From assembly GCF_000711895.1 (NCBI RefSeq), contig NZ_JONO01000024.1, positions 25,129-89,128 of the forward strand: 64,000 nt of DNA, in the 5' to 3' direction. Made by a program: the position numbers and the translations under genes. The notes under the pieces were generated by a model. The model was not told where the DNA came from. It searched no databases and was given only the letters and a program-made list of their open reading frames with translations. This document shows positions 17,823 through 25,594 of the stretch, piece after piece. The DNA comes from Photorhabdus australis DSM 17609 (GTDB lineage Bacteria; Pseudomonadota; Gammaproteobacteria; Enterobacterales; Enterobacteriaceae). How positions within the stretch are numbered: the stretch's first letter is position 1; the number at the start of each line of letters is the position of its first letter.

Positions 17823-18353
17823 TTACCGACAGATTCTATAGAGCACATGTTCACGAAGCGGATGTCCATTCGGTAATAAAGGATGCAAAAAAGTATTTTC
17901 ATCTTTCACCATTCCAAGCTTCTCCATAACTTTTTGAGATCGCAAATTAGAAACTGTAGTAAATGCAACTACTTCCTCAAGTTTTAATCTGGTGAAAGCA
18001 AAATCTAATGCCTGACAAGCAGCTTCGCTAGCATAACCTTTACCCCAAAATGGCTTATCAAGACGCCAGGCAATTTCGACACAAGGTGAAAATGGTAATT
18101 CCGCTACAGGAATATTCAAACCGACAAAACCAATAAAATCCTCAGTTTCTTTCAGCTCCACAGCCCATAATCCCCAATCACCCTGTTGCTCAAATTTCTG
18201 AATAATTTTATCCGCCATGGCATTACTTTGTTCAATCGTCAAAGTGGCAGGAAAGTATTCCATAACCTCGGCATTACTATTCAAACGAAAGAACGGTGTC
18301 CTATCTTCCTCTTGCCATTTTCGCATTATTAGTCTGTTGGTTTCCAATATCAT
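17823..18353 (-). CDS. GNAT acetyltransferase, RimJ/RimL-like
   Basis: 176 residues starting MILETNRLIMRKWQEEDRTP, the usual opening of the RimJ/RimL branch of GNAT. EIAWRLDKPFWGKGYASEAA contains the acetyl-CoA pyrophosphate loop, and SNLRSQKVMEKLGM is the conserved motif B. Likely an N-acetyltransferase acting on a protein N-terminus or small molecule; substrate unknown. It stands alone between the Fic pair and an ERIC copy. Confidence 0.75.
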   Translation of the reverse strand: MILETNRLIMRKWQEEDRTPFFRLNSNAEVMEYFPATLTIEQSNAMADKIIQKFEQQGDWGLWAVELKETEDFIGFVGLNIPVAELPFSPCVEIAWRLDKPFWGKGYASEAACQALDFAFTRLKLEEVVAFTTVSNLRSQKVMEKLGMVKDENTFLHPLLPNGHPLREHVLYRICR

Positions 18354-18449
18354 AATTATCTTTCCTTAAATATAAGCTAGAAAATATATTCATATGTGCG
18401 GCAAATCACATACTTTAAATGTACATCAACTAAGAGAATTAAAGCATAT

Positions 18450-18552
18450 TATACCCAATGAATTTCAAGATGCATCGCGACGGCAAGGGAGCAAATCCCC
18501 GGGGTAAGCGAGTGCAGCCAACAAAGAGGCAACTTGAAAGATAACGGGTATA
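18450..18552. repeat. ERIC element with central deletion
   Basis: Both ends match the full copies (TATACCCAATG... to ...AACGGGTATA), but the central hairpin loop is missing: AATCCCCGG is followed directly by GGTAAGCGAG. About 103 bp, the common short ERIC form. Confidence 0.8.
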
Positions 18553-18681
18553 AACAGATAACCGCTATAACAGACAAGATTAAAGATAAATAGGGTAATC
18601 ATTCAAAAGACTAAACATTTATCAGAAAGGAATGGCCCGTGCCGGAAACCATCAGAATCACACATCACACGGGCTTGACTA

Positions 18682-19347
18682 TCAGGCACTTGTTTTTACC
18701 GTGGCCTTATCTTTGGATTTATCATTATTGCTATCTTTAATTGGAACAACACGCTCAGATGTGGATTTATCTTTATTCTCAATCTGTTCCGATTGACCCA
18801 AAAATAAACCACCACGTTTGATAGACATACTGCCACAACGACTGATACCACGTAGTTCACCATGTTCAAGAATATCCAACGTTGCTGCACAGCAAGTTCC
18901 TTCAACATTGCCATCAATAATGATTTCTGGCGCACTGAGTTCACCTTCAACCCGCCCGGCATGCATAATTTGAATCGCACCCTCTTTCACTCGGATATTC
19001 CCAATCACTTTGCCCCAGATCTGTATATCACCTTCCACATCAATATCGCCTTTAAATACCGAGCTTTTAGCGACAATCGTACAACGGCGGGCTTCTGCAT
19101 TGGTGTTCTTTTTACCATCAACAGCTTGAGACACCGGTTCAGCAGCCACTGTCTCTGTTTTTTTTCCAAACATAGTTTTTAATCTCGACCTCATGTGAAT
19201 AAAGCAAAATATTAAAGCCAGAAAAGAGAGAATCGCTGTCACGGCACAGCTAATAAGATTACCAGCCAGATAGAATCCCAGAGCAATGCTCCACATGACC
19301 CATATACAGCTGAGAAAAATGTTGTCTGAAAAACGATGTTTTGCCAT
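18682..19347 (-). CDS. Membrane-anchored bactofilin
   Basis: 221 residues. Two transmembrane segments at about 10-55 (IFLSCIWVMWSIALGFYL and AVTAILSFLALIFCFI) are followed by a basic linker and a bactofilin domain with the right-handed beta-helix repeat: TIVAKSSVFKGDIDVEGDIQ, IWGKVIGNIRVKEGAI, HAGRVEGELSAPEIIIDG. Bactofilins polymerise into cytoskeletal filaments that affect cell shape or envelope sites. The C-terminal 35 residues are Lys/Ser/Asp-rich and disordered. Monocistronic. Confidence 0.8.
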   Translation of the reverse strand: MAKHRFSDNIFLSCIWVMWSIALGFYLAGNLISCAVTAILSFLALIFCFIHMRSRLKTMFGKKTETVAAEPVSQAVDGKKNTNAEARRCTIVAKSSVFKGDIDVEGDIQIWGKVIGNIRVKEGAIQIMHAGRVEGELSAPEIIIDGNVEGTCCAATLDILEHGELRGISRCGSMSIKRGGLFLGQSEQIENKDKSTSERVVPIKDSNNDKSKDKATVKTSA

Positions 19348-19762
19348 GTTCTTTCGCTTTCTTATTATTTTTCATGCTTTTTTCATTAGAAAATACAAAT
19401 CAAATCACTATCTTAACAGAATCAATAGCAATCAATGCTAAGGGAAAGCCAGTATTTACTGTGTTATTAAACGCTTAAAACCATTATCCATTCTTCTGTT
19501 AGGCGCTCAGATAACAATTAATAAGGAAAATTTAATATTAAAATAGAAGCATTGACCATGGAATTGATAACATACACAAATAATAAAGTCACGTTATTAA
19601 TGTTTAGTTTTATTTACAAATCAAGTGATAATAAAAATATTCATCAATCGAATAGGACTGGCATAACAATAATCAAAAACAGGAAATTAAGAATGGAATA
19701 CTCTATAGAAATGATAATTTAAGCCTCAAGCTCTTTTTGAAAATGACTGAACTTTTCTGTTC
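19348..19762. other. AT-rich intergenic region upstream of bactofilin
   Basis: Contains the bactofilin promoter region but no open frame or hairpin I can support. Confidence 0.4.
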
Positions 19763-19886
19763 TATACCCAATAGATTTCAAGATGGATCGCGACGGCAAG
19801 GGAGCGAATCCCCGGGCGCATAGATAACGATGTGACCGGGGTGGATGCAGCCAACAAAGAGGCAACTTGGAAGATAACAGGTATAT
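19763..19886. repeat. ERIC element
   Basis: Nearly full length, TATACCCAATAG to CAGGTATAT, with a four-base deletion in the GGGGTGAGTGAG part. Confidence 0.85.
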
Positions 19887-19958
19887 AATTAGAGAATTTA
19901 ATCAAGCAATAACTATTAAAATGAAAATTGCTATTAATATGAGTATACGAAATTTTTT

Positions 19959-20297
19959 TCACTGACATGATTTTCGTAGCTTATCCGGTTTATTAGTAGC
20001 CCAAGGTAAAGCTAACAATACTTTTAAAATCACCCGAGACAATAACCGCTGAACTACTGGTTCCAAACTGCAATTTTTCCAAAGGATTTCGACATTCTTC
20101 GGGGCCATGACCTTTTTTCCTTTCAACTCTACACTGGAGATCACAGTCTGATTGGACGTATTTGGATCGACGGAATACAATATAGTAATAATAGAGTCAC
20201 TGAAAGTAACAATGCAATGGTATTGAGCAGTTTTATTTACAAAAGAAACGACGCCAAATGTTAATATAGCTACTATCACAATTCTATTCAGTTTCAT
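19959..20297 (-). CDS. Hypothetical exported protein
   Basis: 112 residues from MKLNRIVIVAILTFGVVSF, which reads as an N-terminal signal sequence or anchor. Two later cysteines (QYHCIVTF and WKNCSLEP) plus a final SCQ could allow a disulphide. The region VSSVELKGKKVMAPKNVEIL is beta-like and is followed by a basic amphipathic segment. I do not recognise a family. It is flanked by ERIC on one side and 750 bases of AT-rich DNA on the other. Confidence 0.4.
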   Translation of the reverse strand: MKLNRIVIVAILTFGVVSFVNKTAQYHCIVTFSDSIITILYSVDPNTSNQTVISSVELKGKKVMAPKNVEILWKNCSLEPVVQRLLSRVILKVLLALPWATNKPDKLRKSCQ

Positions 20298-21058
20298 TTC
20301 TAATCATTTACATATTGGTAACAATAAAATCCAAGACGATCTAATAGCAATTAATATAAGCGAAGGATGAGAATGTGTTCTAAATAAAAGTAAAGGCGCA
20401 TTCCATTAGACTATTTTATTTTCCCTTCTTTATCGTAAAGAGTGACTTCAGGCAATGTTCAAACTGTCTACAATAATAACGTCTATTTGAGATAGGGAGT
20501 AAATAACTTTATGATTTCTTATAAGTGAAATTTTTTTGAAAAATAGTTAGAACACCAAAACTCATTGGCATAAATACAGCTGTTAAAAATACAAAAAAAT
20601 AAGAATTATTTCATTAACAATTCCACCTTAACTTCATAAGAATCAGAAAAAATTAACACAATGTATTGACCATGCAGAAATATTTATATATGAACAATTT
20701 CCCTATCGACTTTTTAAGTATTACAGAATAATTCAATTAATAAAAACAAAAAATACAAATTCAAATAATTTCACAACAAAACACTTAGATAACATTTCAA
20801 TACTATAATTTGCGATCTATAGTGTCGCAAATTATATCTATATAAGAATAAAATTCTTTTTTTATTGTATTTTTTAAATTAAAAGATCTAAAATTTTAAC
20901 TTTTCGATATAATTAATCGACATCGTATGAAAACCAACCTAGAAAAAACAGGATATAGCTGATAATTCGTTATGTACGAACATTCAGCCTGCCCTCATGT
21001 GTTGAAATTAGCCGTTGGATCACCCCGAGTCACTCAAGATATCTAACTGGATTCAATA
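20298..21058. other. Long AT-rich intergenic region
   Basis: About 760 bases with no supported gene. Its main content is the 12-bp perfect inverted repeat listed separately and several GATC sites (20814, 20885, 21018) ahead of the PapI-like gene. Confidence 0.5.
20804..20836. promoter_or_regulatory. Perfect 12-bp inverted repeat with GATC
   Basis: TATAATTTGCGA, nine bases, then TCGCAAATTATA. A Dam site GATC overlaps the inner end of the left arm. Perfect symmetry this long in otherwise random AT-rich DNA suggests a protein-binding operator. It lies 238 bases upstream of the PapI/FaeA-like gene. Confidence 0.5.
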
Positions 21059-21073
21059 ATGCCTGGAGTTAAT

Positions 21074-21349
21074 ATGGAAAATCGGAAAGATCCGACGCAA
21101 CCTTCCCAAACGGATCAAGTACTTAATGTCATATCCAAATTATGTACAGTTCGGAAGATGCAGGTGGATCCCCCACCAGAATCATGGCCCAGCACTCGAG
21201 ACGTCGCCGAACAGTGCGATTTCACCATCTACAAAGCTCGTTATCTATTATTAAAGCTGGCTGACAAAGGATTAGTTATGGTCACGCCATCTCCCATTAA
21301 AAATTCTCTTCGATGGTATATATCGGAAGATAAAATTAAACCCATCTAA
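21074..21349 (+). CDS. PapI/FaeA-like winged-helix regulator
   Basis: 91 residues from ATG 21074, chosen for the GGAG ribosome site five bases upstream; an ATG at 21059 would add five residues. The core WPSTRDVAEQCDFTIYKARY then LLLKLADKGLV matches the small winged-helix FaeA/PapI family (T-R-x-I-A-x-x-x-x-x-S-x-Y-x-A-R-Y-x-L). PapI works with Lrp to switch fimbrial operons on and off through Dam-sensitive sites. No fimbrial genes are adjacent here, so its target is unknown. Confidence 0.65.
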   Translation: MENRKDPTQPSQTDQVLNVISKLCTVRKMQVDPPPESWPSTRDVAEQCDFTIYKARYLLLKLADKGLVMVTPSPIKNSLRWYISEDKIKPI

Positions 21350-21623
21350 CCACTTTTCTTTCAAACAAATCTGAAGAAATGAGTGTTTTACTCTATTCAA
21401 TGGGGCTGTCCAAATAGTCAAAAATTTGAAGAGACAACATACGGCCCTAAGGTGTTATTTATTCAAATAGATAATATAACCGTATGCCAATACCAGAATG
21501 CTGACGATGGTAAATGTATTTCTATTTAGATAATCTGTCCTATTATTCCTACTATGATTGTATTAGCGACTTTATTCTTTTAATTATAAAATTCTTGGTA
21601 AAAACTTCCATCACAGAGATGTA

Positions 21624-21766
21624 ATACCCAATTAATATTTTTTCATATCAGAGGAAGATAACATGGAACTCCTGGGAATACAGAATCCCCGGTCACATAG
21701 CAAACTATGTGACCGGGGTGAGCGAGTGCAGCCAACAAAGAGGCAACTTGAAGGATTAAGGGTATA
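21624..21766. repeat. Diverged ERIC-like element
   Basis: Right half is a good ERIC (GTGACCGGGGTGAGCGAG to AAGGGTATA); the left half is rearranged. In the centre GGTCACATAG and CTATGTGACC form a perfect 10-bp palindrome around CAAA. Confidence 0.7.
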
Positions 21767-21772
21767 GTAGGA

Positions 21773-23728
21773 TTAGAAACTGGCATTAACACCCAAGCTA
21801 AAAGAGTAAGTGTAATTCTGGACGTCGCCATCATTGCGTGATATTGATGCAAAAGCGCCCCAATCCTTATTAATAACAGCATTCATACCAATGATATATT
21901 CACGCCAATCGGTATCCTGTTTTGGGCTTTTTCTAGTGGAAAATGTCTCAGTTGAGTTGATAGCACTGCGAATTTGATAATGTTTCTCACCAAACTGATG
22001 GTTAAACCGAACTTCAGCATAGGGATTAAAACGACCAAAATTTGTATCCAGGCGCCAGCCCAATGTTCCAACCTGAGAGTCGTAACGTTGATCGCTAAAA
22101 TGCATAGCTGTAGCCGTGCTTCTATTACCCAATTCACGATAACCTTTGACATAACTCTTATCCCAGGCGTATTGGATGATCGGACTAGTCATAACTGTAG
22201 ATGCCAGAGGAATATCCCAACCCGCTGTAATGCGTCCTCCCCACTGATGACCTGTAGTCGAAGCATGCTCATTATGCAGCCCCTCATTAAGCACGATACC
22301 ACGAGTAATGTCTTCATATTTCATGTCCAAATAGTGAAGATCACCGCTCATCCAACCTTTATCGTAGTAACGCCATAAACCGTAGGCGGTGAATACATAA
22401 CCACGGCCATCATAGCGGAAATTATTCGCTGAACGATTATCCTGATAACGCGAGATCATCCCACCTAACAAAATATTATCCGTGAGCTGATAATCACTAC
22501 CTAGTGTTAAAGTATGATTATGATTACCACTATAACCACCAAATACACCTATTTTACCTTGCTCATTACCCCCGCCACGTAGCTGTTGTAAACGACCGTC
22601 AAGAGAGGCAAGTGCCCCCTTCACCGGCACATTGTTAGCTTTCGTCAGTAACATAGCCTGCTCTGGAGCATTAAGGATTGAAATAATGTACTGACCAATC
22701 ATATGCTGTGCAGCAGGTGTTGGATGAAAATCGTCAGCAAATAAAAAAGGCATATTCTTATCAAAATCGGGATTATTAGAATCACAATCTTTGGCATTAA
22801 CCCCCTGGGGACAAGCGTAACCTATAGTATTAAGAAAGCCATAGCGTAGAGGATCTGCTATGACTTCATGCAAAAGCGCATTAACATCAGCACGAACGAT
22901 ATTGCCATTCCCCTGACTTAGTTTTATATCTTCTAATCGATTATAACTATCAACCAGATCTGACGCACCTCGGCTATGCTTTTCATAATTATCAATTAAT
23001 TGCTGAGTTATCACCTCCGCTTTTTTAGCATCTCCTCCTGAAGCTTCAAAGCCGATACTTTTGAAAACACCCTGGATGACTTGAAGACGGATGCCTTCAT
23101 TAAGTGTTGGGTTCTGATTAACTGCCGCATGAACTTTATTCAGCGCCTCCTCAACTTGGTTTGAGGTAGCGCCTCCAATTGCAAGTCCTTCAGAGATAAT
23201 GGTTTCCATAAGCTTCGGAGTGACACCAACATCAGGAACCGTAGGCACGATCACCAATCCGGCCCCCGCATCAAGAAGCATATGTACCTGGGATGCAGCG
23301 GCGTTCGCACTCTTATTAATCGTATCTTGTGCTTTACCCAGATCTTTCAATGCATCCTTAACATCATTACCACCAATCCAGTGAACATACATGCCATTAG
23401 AATCTGCACGACCATCATGACTCGCCAGATAACGAGTTATCTGATCCTGAGTGTTATCTTTACTATTTAAACTGGCTACAGCAGTCGCACCACCAGCAGC
23501 ATAATTAGTTCCTCCGCTGTTAGAGTGGGCCAGTTCAGTTCCTAATTTTCGGGCAATAATATCGTGATATAGATCACTGGTCTTACCATCCACTGTGTAT
23601 CGACCATTATTTCCACTATCACTTAAGCTATCACCAAAAACATATAAATTGTCATAAGCGTGTGCGTTCGAAATTGCACTTATTGAAAGTGCTAATATAC
23701 CTGGTGCAAATATAGACGATCGTTTCAT
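21773..23728 (-). CDS. lip-1: GDSL lipase/esterase autotransporter, Lipase 1 precursor
   Basis: 651 residues from ATG 23728 (GAGGA site nine bases upstream). Signal peptide ends SNAHA. The passenger starts YDNLYVFGDSLSDSGNNGRY with the nucleophile Ser in GDSL; GGTNYAAGGA is block II; WIGGNDV block III; and FADDFHPTPAAQHM carries the catalytic Asp and His. The last 270 residues are an autotransporter beta-barrel ending YSFSLGVNASF. Sequence and length match Lipase 1 of Photorhabdus luminescens as I remember it. It would sit in the outer membrane with the esterase exposed. Confidence 0.9.
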   Translation of the reverse strand: MKRSSIFAPGILALSISAISNAHAYDNLYVFGDSLSDSGNNGRYTVDGKTSDLYHDIIARKLGTELAHSNSGGTNYAAGGATAVASLNSKDNTQDQITRYLASHDGRADSNGMYVHWIGGNDVKDALKDLGKAQDTINKSANAAASQVHMLLDAGAGLVIVPTVPDVGVTPKLMETIISEGLAIGGATSNQVEEALNKVHAAVNQNPTLNEGIRLQVIQGVFKSIGFEASGGDAKKAEVITQQLIDNYEKHSRGASDLVDSYNRLEDIKLSQGNGNIVRADVNALLHEVIADPLRYGFLNTIGYACPQGVNAKDCDSNNPDFDKNMPFLFADDFHPTPAAQHMIGQYIISILNAPEQAMLLTKANNVPVKGALASLDGRLQQLRGGGNEQGKIGVFGGYSGNHNHTLTLGSDYQLTDNILLGGMISRYQDNRSANNFRYDGRGYVFTAYGLWRYYDKGWMSGDLHYLDMKYEDITRGIVLNEGLHNEHASTTGHQWGGRITAGWDIPLASTVMTSPIIQYAWDKSYVKGYRELGNRSTATAMHFSDQRYDSQVGTLGWRLDTNFGRFNPYAEVRFNHQFGEKHYQIRSAINSTETFSTRKSPKQDTDWREYIIGMNAVINKDWGAFASISRNDGDVQNYTYSFSLGVNASF

Positions 23729-24160
23729 TAATATGATCCTCAAGAAATAATTTTATATTTATCATTGAACTAGCCGTCCAACTGGAATGAACAATCCAAA
23801 TAGAATCTACGTTGGTGAAATATAACGCGTTCCTTCCCTTGGCTAACCAATACCTCATTATAGTTAGTAAAAAGGAATATCCTGTACTATTTTTTTACAT
23901 CTTAAGGTTTAGTGTTGCTTAATAGTTCAAATAGCCAATTCGGTTAAAATTCAACTATCTATAAAAGATAATATTAGACCAAATAGATTCAAACCTCTTC
24001 TTAGCTTCATGAAACAGATCACAAAATAGCAACAATTTTAACAATTAGAGATCTCAATGAGGATAACCGCTAAGTCTGGGTAATATCTGAAGCGATCCAT
24101 CACAATAAACGTGATAACATCAATCCATCATCGATTTAGCAAAATAAAAGATTAAGAAAA

Positions 24161-24622
24161 ATGAATATAAAAATTCAGCAAGCTATGAAGACAGATTTCA
24201 ATAAACTGATCAAAATCTGGGAAGCCTCTGTACGGGCAACCCACGATTTTTTGTCTGACGAACATATTAATGAGCTACGCCCATTAATTCTGCATACCTA
24301 TTTGCCGGCGCTTACTGTTTATAAAGCAGTAAATGACAAATGCGAAATTGAGGGTTTTATTAGTGTTGATCGGCATCGGGTTGAAATGCTGTTTATCACC
24401 CCTGATTCCCGCGGTAAAGGCATCGGCAAAGCACTTCTGAATTTTGCTATCGCTGAATTAGGTATCAATGAACTTGATGTTAATGAACAAAACACCCAAG
24501 GAGTTGACTTCTATCAGCACCAGGGATTTAAAGTTTTCAATCGCTCAGAAATTGACGGCCAGGGTAATCCATTTCCATTATTGCATATGCGGATTGAACG
24601 ACTGAACTCCGATGCGACATAA
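24161..24622 (+). CDS. GNAT-family N-acetyltransferase
   Basis: 153 residues: MNIKIQQAMKTDFNKLIKIW at the start, then VEMLFITPDSRGKGIGKALL, the acetyl-CoA-binding loop R-G-x-G-I-G. NEQNTQGVDFYQHQGFKVF is motif B. Similar to small enterobacterial acetyltransferases such as YjaB/YhhY relatives. Substrate unknown. Monocistronic and convergent with the heme operon, sharing the terminator. Confidence 0.75.
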   Translation: MNIKIQQAMKTDFNKLIKIWEASVRATHDFLSDEHINELRPLILHTYLPALTVYKAVNDKCEIEGFISVDRHRVEMLFITPDSRGKGIGKALLNFAIAELGINELDVNEQNTQGVDFYQHQGFKVFNRSEIDGQGNPFPLLHMRIERLNSDAT

Positions 24623-24660
24623 CTGATTCCAGTTCAACATCACGCTATTGCTGTCAACAT

Positions 24661-24689
24661 AGCGAAGGCAACTTTTTAATACCTTCGCT
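24661..24689. terminator. Bidirectional terminator between acetyltransferase and tonB-like gene
   Basis: AGCGAAGG and CCTTCGCT form an 8-bp stem with a loop containing CTTTTTAA. It lies between the two convergent genes and can serve both. Confidence 0.6.
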
Positions 24690-24702
24690 GTTCATGGCTT
24701 TT

Positions 24703-25515
24703 TCACTTCAAATTAAATTCGATGACTAACGTGAGATCTCTCGGTAAACCAGGCGGTTTCACACCTACTGACCGAGCTTGTTGGATTGCCGCAAGGGCAG
24801 CCCGATCCAGTTCATCAGTTCCCGAACTCTGCACTAATTGAGGATTGGTCAGATCACCGCTATCCAGCAAGCTAAATTTTACCTGTACCGCACCCTGTTG
24901 CTTCATCTTCTTCGCCCGACGTGGATAACGTTTATGTTTCTCAATTTCACGACGTAGGGCTGACTGATAGCCTTGTAAATCATCAAAACCCAAGCCGATC
25001 ATCGGTTGGCTGGTCGTTGCCTGACGCGCCCCTGCTTGTGAATCCGCAACATCTTTTCCTGCTGTCTGAGAATGCCCTGCCGTTTGCATTGTTCGGTCTT
25101 GCTCAATTACCGTTTTACTTTCACGTTCCGCTAGCTTGGGCTGACGATCTTCTACCGGCTTTTTCTGTGGTTGAGGTTTGTTCCGTGGTTTGGAATCTGT
25201 ATATTCTTCCAGTAGTTTCTTCTTTCGTGGCCGATCCACTGGTTTATTGAGCGCAATTTTTGCCTCAAACGGTGATTCCGCTACCACAATCTCTGGTGAT
25301 CGTGGTGGAGGAATAGGTTCCGGCTCTACAGATTGCTCTTGCTCAACAGGTGCCGCTAGAGCAACCATTTCTATCGACATACTGACTATTGGCGAATTCA
25401 CAGATTGATTATTCGCGCTGTCATCACGTAATAAATGCCATGCCATAAATACAACGATACCCGCATGTAACAGCAAAGAAATAAACAAACCAATATAAAG
25501 ACGATTTTTCACCAT
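24703..25515 (-). CDS. TonB-family energy transducer of the heme locus (HasB-like)
   Basis: 270 residues. One N-terminal transmembrane helix (LFISLLLHAGIVVFMAW, with the conserved H of TonB), a Pro-rich periplasmic stretch with EPEPIPPPRSPE and KPQPQKKP, then a TonB C-terminal domain: HKRYPRRAKKMKQQGAVQVK and SSGTDELDRAALAAIQQA. It couples the inner-membrane proton force (ExbBD) to an outer-membrane receptor. Being directly downstream of the receptor it is probably dedicated to it, as HasB is to HasR. Confidence 0.8.
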   Translation of the reverse strand: MVKNRLYIGLFISLLLHAGIVVFMAWHLLRDDSANNQSVNSPIVSMSIEMVALAAPVEQEQSVEPEPIPPPRSPEIVVAESPFEAKIALNKPVDRPRKKKLLEEYTDSKPRNKPQPQKKPVEDRQPKLAERESKTVIEQDRTMQTAGHSQTAGKDVADSQAGARQATTSQPMIGLGFDDLQGYQSALRREIEKHKRYPRRAKKMKQQGAVQVKFSLLDSGDLTNPQLVQSSGTDELDRAALAAIQQARSVGVKPPGLPRDLTLVIEFNLK

Positions 25516-25524
25516 AATTCAAGC

Positions 25525-25547
25525 CATCTTGAAATCCATTGGGTATA
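25525..25547. repeat. ERIC terminal fragment
   Basis: CATCTTGAAATCCATTGGG followed by TATA is the outer end of an ERIC element without the rest. It lies between the receptor and tonB genes. Confidence 0.5.
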
Positions 25548-25594
25548 GATTGCCAGTTCTCTTAACAGCCAACCGGCTAATCTCCCTTAAAGAG

